The notes beneath the pieces were generated by a model. It saw nothing but the letters and a program-made list of their open reading frames with translations. It made no database searches and was not told where the DNA came from. Positions 52,613-62,370 of a stretch of 64,000 nucleotides of DNA are shown here, piece by piece. A program made the position numbers and the translations under genes. The stretch is from Rhizophagus irregularis (taxonomy: Eukaryota > Glomeromycota > Glomeromycetes > Glomerales > Glomeraceae): positions 1,550,001 to 1,614,000 of the forward strand of contig NC_089434.1 of NCBI RefSeq assembly GCF_026210795.1. Direction: 5' to 3'. Every line of letters begins with the position of its first letter. The first letter of the stretch is position 1.

Positions 52613-52762
52613 TTAAAAGGAGTCAATCTTGCTGCATACACAATCAAGATCCTCTTCATCCCAGTCATCGATGAGTCCATTGGCAGCTTCCCATTCACGT
52701 TCCATATCAGTTTTTGGACGTTCCTCGGGGATCTCTCGCGCTTTACCCTTATCTGCCCTCAT
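52613..52762 (-). CDS. 49-residue acidic ORF overlapping helicase stop
   Basis: The ATG at 52762 overlaps the helicase stop in the arrangement ATGA. The product starts MRADKGKAREIPEERPKTD, has an acidic DDWDEEDLD stretch, and ends with CVCSKIDSF. The overlap resembles stop-restart coupling, which is rare in eukaryotes but used by some RNA elements. It could also be the true helicase C-terminus in another frame. Function is unknown. Confidence 0.4.
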   Translation of the reverse strand: MRADKGKAREIPEERPKTDMEREWEAANGLIDDWDEEDLDCVCSKIDSF

Positions 52763-55041
52763 AGTTTCATAACCAGAGGGGTGGGAATAATCTCGGCATC
52801 ACGATTATCCTTGTATATTCTTATTAAATCTGCGAGTTCTTTACGGCTAGGTATTTTAGGTAAGTATCCATTATATTCGATCCAGTCCTTGAAGCGGTCT
52901 ACTACCTCTATAAGGTAGTACTGGTACTCGTCCTCAATACGCGTTGTGGGACATTCCTCTATTTCAAACGCGAGTATTTCCCAGTCATATTCGTCTGATG
53001 CGTCTTGGTACTTAGCCCATAATTCCTTACTTGTATTGTAGAGATCATCGAAGGCCTGGTCTTTTGAATTTTTAACCCACGGTTTGCGATCCCATCGGTG
53101 TCTTTCATGCCAAGCCCAATGCGCTCGAGTGCCTTCCTTTGGTTCAGGATCCCGGTCAACTTCTGGTTCTGTGTCGGGTTCTGGGATAAATTGCTCTTCA
53201 GGAGCCGGTTCTGGGTCAGGCTTAGTGACAGATGCAGAAGATTCTGCGGGAGATTCGGGTTGTTGTTCAGGAGTTGGGTCCACAGTTGTAGTATCCGAGT
53301 CTGATAACAAGTTGTCTAAGACGTCGTAGTCATCATCTGGTTCAGGGGTGGGTTCTTCTTGGTCAGGTTTCTCGTCAGATAGATAACAGTCTGAGAAGTT
53401 ATCTATAGGTTCATCAGTGTCTGACTCATTAGTATCTTCATCGGGATCCGGTTGTTCTTCCCTTAACTCTTGTTGACGTTCTTTTAAGTGGTCAGGCTTG
53501 GGTGGAAGCGGTGGAGGAGTCTTGCGAATTACAGGTGCGGATTTTTCCTCGGCGGGTTCGGGTTTTTTCTCAGCGGGTTTTTCCTCAGCGGGTTTTTCCT
53601 CAGCGGGTTTCTCGGCAACTAACTTTACTCCCTCTACTGGTGCTTCCTGTACATCTTGTACATCTTGGATTACTTTACTAAAATTCTCCACGATTTTTGC
53701 TTTATCTAATATGTAATAGTTTATTCGGGTACCTGAGCGGCTTACACGCATTTTAGGGGTGAATTGTTTAATCTCCATACCGAATTTATTGTCACTTAGT
53801 GTTTTGTTTTCACCCTTCTCACTGCACCAATTCTGGTAAGTGCTATAGAAATTTGTACACGGGATTTCAAGTGTGTCGCAATTGTCGGGCCACATCATTT
53901 CAAGGTAATATTGTATAAAACGCTGGGGATTCGGGATACTTGCTTCAATTAACTCCCGTTTCATTTGAGTATCAGGAATAGATCGGGGATTGAAGCCAGT
54001 TAAGTCTCGGCTAAGTAGATAGGACATGAAGGAACTGGCTGTATCCGGATTTTCTAATACTTTTACGAGAGAACTGAAGTATTCTCTATTGCCCTTATAT
54101 TTGGCTGAGACGTTGAGAGCTACAAATCTTTCATCTCCCATTTCTATGCGGATTGGCATAGCATGATTACTGAGGATCATGTAGCCAGCAAAGTCATCAA
54201 TAACCTTCACATCTATCCCCTTTTCCTCAATAGAGATGTAAGGCTCGGTGATTAAACTCTTGAGTCAGTTGTTTGCCCCGTGCCATTCCTTGCCTGACAT
54301 ATCGCATTCATTGAGGATGATAAGTTTTTTGGCACGAACAGCCGCATTGAACCTTCCCATTACATCTTCAAGACGAGTAGTGGAGAGGAAATTTTCACGG
54401 CCGAGAATACGTTCTCCGATAAAATCGGTTAAGATATTCTTACCACATCTGGGGGGACTGCGCATGATAATTGCTGTACCGGGTTTTTTGTCTGGATTTT
54501 GAATTAAAAATGCGAGCCAGTTGAGGATGTATATAGTTAATTGCTTGTCCTCTGCACACCATACCTCATGAACATGTCGGATGATTGGATTAACTAGGTT
54601 TGGTTTGATGCGCTCAGCGGGTTGGGCCCTGAAACCTAGGAAGAGATTGAAGAATTCAGGATTATACTTTGGCGCATTTGGGGGATAAGGCATGAAGTTT
54701 ACATCTGTATAACAGATCTTTGCGATTGATGCTTGGAGAAGAAGATCCTTTAATTTGGTGGATGTGGTCACGTCACTGTCTTCTCCGGTATCTGACCGAA
54801 TAATTACCTTGTGCTTAGTAGAAATCCCCTTAAGATCTGTGGCGAACTCGAAGTATATGCTTCCATTGTAAGCCTTCTTTTTTCTAATCCACATGCTGGA
54901 TTTTGTGGTGATGAAAGCCACAGAAGCCAAGATTGCTGAATTGACGCTTTCTTTCATGTGTGTACCTACACATTTTTTAAGAAGGTCATCGTAGAAGAAA
55001 CGGTTGTTGGGGTTAAAGATTGCTGGAACTTGAGCGGCCAT
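52759..55041 (-). pseudogene. Superfamily 3 (D5-like) helicase, one in-frame TGA
   Basis: The frame starts at ATG 55041, just inside the right terminal repeat, and runs to 52759, broken only by TGA at 54265-54267. Before the stop: Walker A SPPRCGKNILTDFIGE and Walker B KLIILNECD. Directly after, in the same frame: LKSLITEP, then sensor and arginine-finger region GYMILSNHAMPIRIEMGDER. The domain is therefore complete apart from the stop. The C-terminal 290 residues are low-complexity (EKPAEEKPAEEK repeats, then Asp/Glu/Pro-rich) and end in a helical domain. SF3 helicases unwind DNA at viral origins. CGA to TGA would explain the stop. Confidence 0.85.
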
Positions 55042-55069
55042 TTTTTGTTCTATCAAATCGAGTACTAAT

Positions 55070-55555
55070 TTATAGTTACCTAATCTTCAATTGCCGAATA
55101 TATTTTTTCTGATGGGGGTAAGTGGTCATAGTTCGGGTGCCATAGTTCGGGTGCCATAGTTCAGGACATAGGGAATCATACTTGGAGGGTCTAGGTGAGT
55201 ATATAAAGGGTAATCATAGCGTGAATCGGGTGTTGGGGTCTGAGGGGCTGACTAAGGCTGCCATAGTATTATTATAAGATTTTTCGTACTATGGCAGGTA
55301 CTATGGCAGGAGATTCTGTTTGATTTCGGCTTTATTCGCGTTTTTATTCCATTTTTAAGTAGTCTGCTATAGTTGCCATAGTTGTCATAGTAAGTTATAT
55401 ATAAGAAAAAATGTAGAAAAAAAAATAAGTGGAAAAATACCGTGGCAGACCATGGTACTGTGGCAGGTAAACCTGCCCCACGGAGGGGGGATGTAGGTAC
55501 TGCGAGGCCGTGGCCGAGGTGGAGGAACGTAGTGACTACACTACCAGCCCGACGA
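55070..55555 (-). repeat. Right terminal inverted repeat of Polinton-like element
   Basis: Mirror copy of 30554-31039 with scattered differences, for example a 6- versus 5-C run and ACACC for AATTC-like changes near 55227. The outer end is next to CTCAAC at 55556-55561. The helicase start codon lies 28 bp inside it. Confidence 0.92.
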
Positions 55556-58414
55556 CTCAACTTCACTTTCTTTAACAACTTTTATAGGTCTGTTCGGATT
55601 GTCTTTATTCTTCTTATACAGTTAATCATTCAATACGATAAAATATCTCAATTTTCATTTGATGGCAGCCCGCTGCTCTTTAGTTAGGTATGTTGGCATA
55701 AAATAGTCCGTTAAAAATTGTACGAGTGAAAAATATATAGATAAATCCATTCCGTCAAATCAATATGGGTAGTCTGTAAAGTGGTGTCAATAATGCGTGT
55801 CCGATGTAAAAATATTCAAATGTAAATACTCTTTTTTAGTGTTTAATCCGACTAAGTGTATCTACGTTTGAGTGTAATCGCCCAGGGTGGTTTATAATTT
55901 CTAGATCATAGCCGTTAAGAATCATAATCCATCGTCCAAACTTGCCAACGGGTTTGATATATTCATGAGATATCTTAATGCCACATGGTCCGTTATAACT
56001 GTAAATCGTTGACCATGCAGGTAATGGTGAAAATATTTTACCGACCAGACAACTGCAAGGCATTCTAGTTCGGTAATTCCGTAATTTCGCTCATGCCTAT
56101 TTAGAGTCCTGCCCGCGTAGGTGATCACATGTTCCCTTTTTTCATCATCTTTCTGTGCCAGGATAGCTCCTAATGCAAACGTAGAAGCATCGGTATACAA
56201 TATAAACGGTTTTTCAAAAACCGGATATGCCAAAATTAGTGGAGTTGTTAGACACACTTTTAATTTTTTGAAAGCTTCTTGTTGGTCGTTTGCCCAAATG
56301 TAAGGAATATTTTTTTTGAGAAGGCGATGTAAAGGCTCAGCTATCCTCGAAAAGTTTTTTACACACTTTTGGTAATACGAGGCCAACGCAATAAACCCTC
56401 GGAGCTGTGTTAAGTTTTCTGGGATAGGAAACTCTTTGATGATTCTCAGTTTTTCAGGATCAGTATGGATGCCTTTCCGGCTTACAACATGTCCTAAGAA
56501 GGGTATTTTGTCCTTAAAGAAGAAACATTTCTCCGGACTTAATTTTAAGCCGGCCTGTGCTAGTCGCGAAAATACCTGTTCCAAATGCGATAGATGTTCC
56601 TCAAAAGTTTTTGATCCCACGTTGATATCGTCAATATATACAATGACGAATTGCCAGAAAATATCCCGCAGTACTGTATCCATGAGTTGTTGAAATGTGG
56701 CTGGAGCATTACATAAGCCAAACGGCATTACAGTAAATTCGTAAGTGCCAAATCTGGTGATAAAAGTGGATTTTTCACGATCTTCCGGGTCCAGTTCCAC
56801 TTGCCAGAATCCACTTGCCAGGTCTAGTGAAGAGAACCACTGAGAACCAGACAATGTTTCCAACATGTCATCGATTCGTGGCAGGGGATAGCAGTCCTTC
56901 TTTGTCACCTTATTCAATTTTCGATAATCAACGCAAAGGCGTTTCTTCCCATTTTTCTTCTCAACAACGACTACCGGGGAAGTCCATTGACTATTGGAAG
57001 GAACTATCAATCCGGCTTTCAAAAGTCGTTGTATTTCTTCCTTTATAAACAATTGGTTTTTATAGGACGTTCGATAGAATCTTTGCTTGATCGGTACTGC
57101 GTCTCTAGTGTTGATATGATGCGTAATCGCTGTAGTTCATCCGAAATCATCCGAATCCCAAGAGAATAAGTTTTTATGCTTATCCATAAATTCTTTGAAT
57201 GTTCGTTGTTGTATATCATCTAGTTCTCCTGTATGGAACATTCCTTTTTCTACCTCTTTATATTGGTAGAAGTATTCATTTTCAATAAATAAATCTTCCT
57301 TCAAATGTTCTTCAATTTCTTGTGCTTTTTCTTGTGTTATAAACTGTGTATTACAAAACATTTGTTCCTGGATATCTTCATCATCGCTTTCGTATTCTTC
57401 CTCGGATTCCTCTATAGGTTCATCATCATCATCTACTGCTTCGATTTCAGGTGCTTCAATACTTACAATGTGGTGAGGCACTTCCTGACATTCAGTTGCA
57501 ACTTCAATGACATTTTCTTTTCATTCAATAATCATCTTATTCTTATTATAATCAATAACGGCTTTGGTCTTTCGCAACCAATCGTTTCCTACAATAGCAG
57601 AATACGAATCGGCATCTGTAACAATAGCATCCATTGGTATGGTAAGACCTTGAATCATTAAAGGAATGTTTGTTACTGCGCCCAATGGTCTCCTTCGTTC
57701 ACCGTTAACATTTACCATTATCGTTTTTGACGCTTGTGTTATTTCCATGTCTAAATCCTTTAACAATGATAATGATATGATGCTTCCGGCAGATCCAGAA
57801 TCCACAATTAAAGGAAATTGTATATGTTTAATCAAAGCCTCACAATATAGTGCAGATGTTTTGTCACTATTTGGTCGAGCAGTATTCACTTGCATAAGGT
57901 CTTGTATTTCAGGAGCAGCTTCTTCTTCTGGGGCTTCATTATTTGTAGATTTCTTGATTGGCCTTTTTTCTTGTTCCTCGTCTTTTTTCCGAACAACAGG
58001 TTTTCTTAATTGTTTGGCGATGGTTAAGCCAAACTTAGGGTTTAGGGCTAATAATTGTCCGTTCGTGATGTTAGCGGGCTGATCGAAAAACTGTTGAAGT
58101 GTGTAGGGTTCGACCATTTTATTAACTGGAGCGACGATAGGCGATTTCTTCTTAACGATCCTGGTCGTTGCCTTTTTTATTTCGGTTTTCTTTGACTCTA
58201 CAGTCTTTACCGTTGGTTTATTTTTCGTTTGATTTAATTGAGGAATATTTTCATCCTCTTCCGTATTAATTTTTGTTGTTCCTTGTAAAGGATTATGTCT
58301 TGCCTTACTCCTAGTGATTCTCGTTGCGGGATAAGTTTCTAATAATGTGAGATTCGAGGGAATTGTCTTAAGGCTAGTACTCTCACCCCCCTGAGGTACG
58401 CCTTTTAGTTTAAA
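55556..58414 (-). pseudogene. Gypsy pol, 5' part: protease, reverse transcriptase, RNase H
   Basis: Entered by -1 frameshift from gag at 58408-58414. Retropepsin motif PLIVDSGSAGSIIS lies near 57810. Reverse transcriptase runs 57052-56300 with SSLDLASGFWQVEL, FGLCNAPATFQQLMD and catalytic VYIDDIN. RNase H has LYTDASTFALGAIL and TELECLAVVWSV. Breaks: TGA at 57521 and 57137, a one-base loss in a C run near 55950, a TAA at 55836 closing the shifted frame, and TGA/TAA at 55655 and 55622 in the linker to integrase. The frame at 55556-55561 continues exactly into the integrase fragment at 30553 if the Polinton-like element is taken out. The protein would process Gag and copy element RNA, but this copy is dead. 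Confidence 0.9.
58377..58414 (-). promoter_or_regulatory. -1 ribosomal frameshift signal between gag and pol
   Basis: On the minus strand the gag codons TCT TTA AAC TAA contain the canonical slippery heptamer TTTAAAC in the correct register, directly before the gag stop. After an 8-nt spacer comes a hairpin: GTACCTCA, loop of six G, TGAGAGTAC (one bulged A). Slipping back one base moves ribosomes exactly into the pol frame (CTA AAA GGC GTA). This is the arrangement used by retroviruses to make Gag-Pol. Confidence 0.85.
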
Positions 58415-59535
58415 GACTGATTGTTCTCCTCTTCTTGTGATACTAATTGGGTTAGTAGCTGATGAATCTGGGCAAGCTGATTATCGATAGTACCAGTTGC
58501 TTGAGGCGTGGGGCGTCGATTGTTATTGTTATTACTACCGTCATTATCGTTACCACTGTTGTTATTGTTAGCGGGCGCCGTGTTATTATTCCGATTGGGA
58601 CAACTCCTCACGATGTGTCCTGGTTGCCCACAGAAGTAACAAATCACTCTACTTTGCATAGCAGGATTTTGCTGAGCTTGATTATTGGGTTGCGTAGCAC
58701 CTCATTGGCTATTATTATTATAGCCACTTCTATAGCCTCTATTCCCATTATTTCTGGTAGATAACTGTTGCACTTGCTTCGTCAACTCCTGAATTGCTTT
58801 ATGTAAATTTTCCATTTGTTTGTCTACGCCGGTGGGAGCAAATTTATTTAAATAGGCGTTAACAGCATGCTGGTCTTGATGGGTCAGTTCGTAGGCTTTA
58901 GCTCTATCTACTGCGCCATTCCACGTTTGATCATTATACGGCTTAACTGTAACATATAAATCTGGCAACAATCCATTGACGAATTTTCTAGCTTTGATAG
59001 CTTCGGGATAGATGAAAGCGTTGGTTTCTACTCTTTTGTAAAGTTCCTGTAAAGCAGCAGCATACGTGTTGACATCTTCTCCGGGCTGTTGTCACTTTTG
59101 TTCCAATTCCGTAGTCCAGATTTTGATCAAGGTTTGCGTTCTAAAAGCTGTAGGGAAATTTTGGATGAAATCAGTATTATTATTGTCGCCAGTCCATGCA
59201 ACAATTTTATTCGGATCATTATTCGGTAACGCTTGATTGGCATTCCACCAAGTGGAGGCGGCTCCTTTGAGATAGGCTGGTACAACCTCCAATTTTCGGC
59301 CATTTGCTATCCCATTTGCATTGCATGATCGAGTAAAGTCTTCTAACCATGCTATTGGGTCCTGGTTTCCCCCATAGAAGTAAGGTAACTCAGCCATCCT
59401 TCCCTCTCTACGCGGCGGGTTAGTGATTGCTTGGGTATTCCCGACTAACGCATTGTTAGTGTTTGGCAACGCTTGGGTCAAAGCGGTAATAGCAGCTCGT
59501 AGTTGTTGAAAATCTTGCTGATTAGGCTGTGCCAT
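58405..59535 (-). pseudogene. Gypsy gag with two in-frame TGA codons
   Basis: One frame from ATG 59535 to TAA 58405, broken by TGA at 59092-59094 and 58702-58704. It has a Gln/Asn-rich start, a retrotransposon Gag core (MAELPYFYGGNQDPIAWLED, AYLKGAASTWWNAN, then PGEDVNTYAAALQELYKRV after the first stop), a helical linker, and a CCHC zinc knuckle CYFCGQPGHIVRSC. Gag forms the particle and the knuckle packages RNA. Both stops could be CGA to TGA changes. Only the frame upstream of the first stop could be made today. Confidence 0.88.
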
Positions 59536-59552
59536 GTTATCGGGTTGTTGGG

Positions 59553-60023
59553 TTATCCGTTGTGTGTTTGAGTCCTCTGGTTCGGTGTAGCTTCTTCTGA
59601 AACTGGTGCTATTGAAAGACTAATCTCACTATAATTGTAGGCAATTATAAATATATCCAAGCGAAAACCTTGGGTAATACTATAAGCGTTCCAAATCTCT
59701 TGTTGTAAGGTTTCAAAACTTAGAGTAGGTGTATCTGAATACCTAATACTAAAAATCAAATCAATTATAGCTATCCAAATGTCGTCTCCTTCGACGTACG
59801 ATAGCTCCTCCAAATATTGTTGAGTGTACCGAGTATAGGTTATGGCTGGGTATTCCGAACTGTACCAGTCCCAAAAGGTACTAAAGTTGTCGGATAATAA
59901 TAGTTCGGGTGGGTAGCAGTGGTTGCAGGATCTGTCACGATGACGATAGGTGATATTAGGGCTTCTTAGGTCTTGATGTAATCTATCGTGGTTAATATTT
60001 CTTTGAAAATGCGCTACAAACAT
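59553..60023 (-). CDS. Small ORF ahead of gypsy gag
   Basis: 157 residues from ATG at 60023 (MFVAHFQRNINHDRLHQDL), between primer-binding site and gag, with 17 bp between its stop and the gag ATG. A CNHCYPPELL segment and several aromatic residues are present; there is no recognised domain, signal peptide or knuckle. The frame is also open upstream to the primer-binding site. It may be a leader protein, or the first part of a longer Gag in another frame. Function is unknown. Confidence 0.5.
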   Translation of the reverse strand: MFVAHFQRNINHDRLHQDLRSPNITYRHRDRSCNHCYPPELLLSDNFSTFWDWYSSEYPAITYTRYTQQYLEELSYVEGDDIWIAIIDLIFSIRYSDTPTLSFETLQQEIWNAYSITQGFRLDIFIIAYNYSEISLSIAPVSEEATPNQRTQTHNG

Positions 60024-60054
60024 ACACTTTGGGTCGGCAGGGGTGTTAAGGATT

Positions 60055-60070
60055 CTGGCAGAAGGCACCA
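60055..60070 (-). other. tRNA primer-binding site of gypsy element
   Basis: Two to three bases after the LTR end, the minus strand reads TGGTGCCTTCTGCCAG. The TGG start is complementary to the CCA end of a tRNA, the standard position for the reverse-transcription primer. The tRNA was not identified. Confidence 0.7.
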
Positions 60071-60072
60071 AT

Positions 60073-60560
60073 TGTTAGAAGTCAGTTCTTGTATGCTTAG
60101 GATTAAGCTATGTATATAAATTTATATTTTGGGTTTAGGCAGAAGGTTATAATTAATGGATCGTCGTTAACGCTAAAATTGAACCGATCAGATGTAAATA
60201 ATGTATCACTCAACACTAGTGCATACACTCAGATACAAATAAAGGTCACAGATTAGCAAAACTCAAAAATCAAAGTGTATATTTTAAAGATAAACCTTTT
60301 TTATTAATTAAATCCTAATCAACCGATACATTTTAATGCTCTTCTTTTACAGGTCTATATATATGTAAAAATACTAGACTAAAAATATCTAACATATTGC
60401 ATTTATTAAATAAATTAAACATATTTGATATATTGAACATATTTGATATGTTGCATATATTTGATATGTTTCATATATGCAACATATGCAACATTTCGAA
60501 CATTGATCGTCACCTCGTGATTAGGCCGAATTTTTGTCACGTGATTGATCGTTCGTTACA
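60073..60560 (-). repeat. LTR, upstream copy (5' LTR)
   Basis: 488 bp, 482 of them identical to 28344-28831. For the element, which reads right to left, this is the promoter-bearing copy. The target duplication ATAC follows at 60561-60564. Confidence 0.93.
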
Positions 60561-61433
60561 ATACAATTTTACTTCGCATATATTTTACTAAGTAATGTCA
60601 AATTTTGTTATTGGTATATTACTTTTATTATTTCAATTTGACTAAACCAAAAAAGATATATCTTTTTTTTTAAAAAAAAATTAGTAATTTTATTGATAAG
60701 AAACACTCGTTATATTACAAAATAATTTATTGTTCCTTAAGGTCATAATATATTTTAAAACATGATTGTTAAATATAATTTCTGTCACCTCGATTTAACA
60801 GCTGGTCATATTAAATAATTTTTAATTAATAATATTATTGTTATTAAATGAGATTGTAATAAAAAATATGCTATATTTATATATTATCTTGAAAAATCAT
60901 TATGACTTTTTTTGTTTTCATGTGAAGGTTGTTCATTTTTCTGTAAATCTTCAGCTTCAAGCATAGGAATCCATTTGGTACAGAATTAACTTTTGGAATA
61001 AAAGATATCACTGATCGAACAAAAGAAATAAAAGTGGTATTTAAGCCTTTTTTTTTAATCGCCTATAGGATTAAAAAATCTTTTGAATTATAAATTATTT
61101 AAGTTAGTCTTTTTTTTAACGGAAATTTGCTAAATGTCACGTACATAATTTCTTTATTCGATAATTACATAAACGAATTTTTATTAATTTATAGTGAGAA
61201 ACCCAAGTCAAATTTTTTCAGGGATATTTCAATTTGATCATTTTTATTGAGAAATTATTTTCGGTTTATTTACTTTTAAATTTAGATAACTAAATGGGTC
61301 GGATACCATAGAAGTAATATTTTTTGCTTAAAATTTTTTATTTTTTTGGCTGAAATGCTAATGATTGACATAATAAATCGTAAGATTATTAGAGCACTAC
61401 AAAAAAAGAAAGGTTTTTCAATATTTTTTTTTT
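60561..61433. other. AT-rich intergenic DNA
   Basis: No gene recognised. A T(n)A(n) palindrome lies near 60665. Confidence 0.55.
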
Positions 61434-62370
61434 TTAATATAAAACTTTATTAGTATTATAATAACTACAGTATACACAATAATCAATTATAATATAGACG
61501 TATACACATCTCTCAATAAAGTTTCCCTCTTTGTATCGTATATATTGAGATCTACCCATTAAGCGTTGGTTAATTATGCCTTTGATAGCTTCATGAAAGA
61601 TTCGTCCATTAAATATGATTTTCGATCTATCATCTAAAATATTGAGTAACTCCATCTGGAGTCGGTAATCTATCTTTAGATCCTTGCTTTCTAGATTATT
61701 ATTTAATCTTTTAAACGCTTCATTAATGATTTGAGAAATCGTGGTTTCGTTTTCTTTGCAGATCCATATGTGCGTCCAATTTCAACCGTTCGATTGCACC
61801 TAATTCATATGCTACGCGTATAAATTTCAGGATTTCTTTTGTTTAATAACCCATTACTGGTAAAATTTCTAATATTATACGCTGTACGATCATTATTAGT
61901 CCACAATATTTCATTTTTAAATTATCTGTACTGACGATCTCCACTCCATATCCATATCCTGAATATTCATTCTCAATGATCTATTCACAACCATTCCGCT
62001 TTACATTTAACTTGATTATATTTTTTCATGAATTTCTTGAACTTTCTCGTAATATTTCCTTTCCAATACACCATATATTCCCACGAAGTCTCACTATCGA
62101 TATTAATATACACTCGGTAATCATCATCCTTTTCATTCAACCCTTGTTTACTTAATGAATCTGCTATATTGTTTCCTGTATCATCAGAGTGGACCTTTAC
62201 TTTATTCATCACTATAATCAAATTATTATCTTTCACCAAATTATACACCATTTTCCATATCCCTATTGAATTAACATTCCAAATTCTCCTTGTACCCATT
62301 GTAGCTCATCGTCCTCAAACAACATTTTCCATACACTAACTACTCCTAAATTATCTGCAATATTTAACAT
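61434..62370 (-). pseudogene. LINE remnant with RNase H fragment
   Basis: The frame at 62299-61985 contains KVKVHSDDTGNNIADSLSKQ, which matches the C-terminal RNase H signature of LINE ORF2 proteins (compare VKVKGHSGNFYNDYADSLAN in the intact LINE). A downstream frame, 61655-61434 (MELLNILDDRSKIIFNGRIF), may be the rest of the C-terminus. Reverse transcriptase and endonuclease are absent and frames are broken, so this is a 5'-truncated, decayed insertion of a different LINE family. Confidence 0.6.

Larger units (their letters stand above)
30554..55555. mobile_element. Maverick/Polinton-related self-synthesising transposon with Gag module
   Basis: 25,002 bp bounded by 486-bp terminal inverted repeats and flanked by CTCAAC on both sides (30548-30553 and 55556-55561); a 6-bp duplication is the Polinton standard. 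Cargo: chromodomain integrase near the left end, and family B DNA polymerase and superfamily 3 helicase on the right. In between are A32-type ATPase, zinc-ribbon, 2-cysteine-adaptor and F-box genes, and a Gag/protease module. Without later insertions (solo LTR, MITE, LINE) about 15 kb remains, the normal Polinton size. No jelly-roll capsid or adenoviral-type protease is seen, and an SF3 helicase is unusual for classical Polintons but known in related viruses. Most genes carry at least one break, so the copy is probably immobile. Confidence 0.88.
28344..60560 (-). mobile_element. Ty3/gypsy LTR retrotransposon, interrupted
   Basis: Two 488-bp LTRs (TG...CA on the top strand) differ at only six positions. 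The flanks share ATAC (28340-28343 and 60561-60564), a 4-bp target duplication. Order on the minus strand: LTR, primer-binding site, small ORF, gag, frameshift signal, protease, reverse transcriptase, RNase H, [25-kb insertion], integrase, extra ORF, polypurine tract, LTR. Protease-RT-RNase H-integrase order is that of Ty3/gypsy. Without the insertion and one copy of its duplication the element is about 7.2 kb. Several in-frame stops show it is now inactive. Confidence 0.93.

Noticed and set aside
34403-59094. Stop-codon recoding or an alternative code with UGA as sense
   Set aside because: The intact LINE and host genes use ordinary stops, contexts after the TGA codons differ (AAG, CTC, ACT, AAA, GGT, CAA), and most fit decay of CGA.
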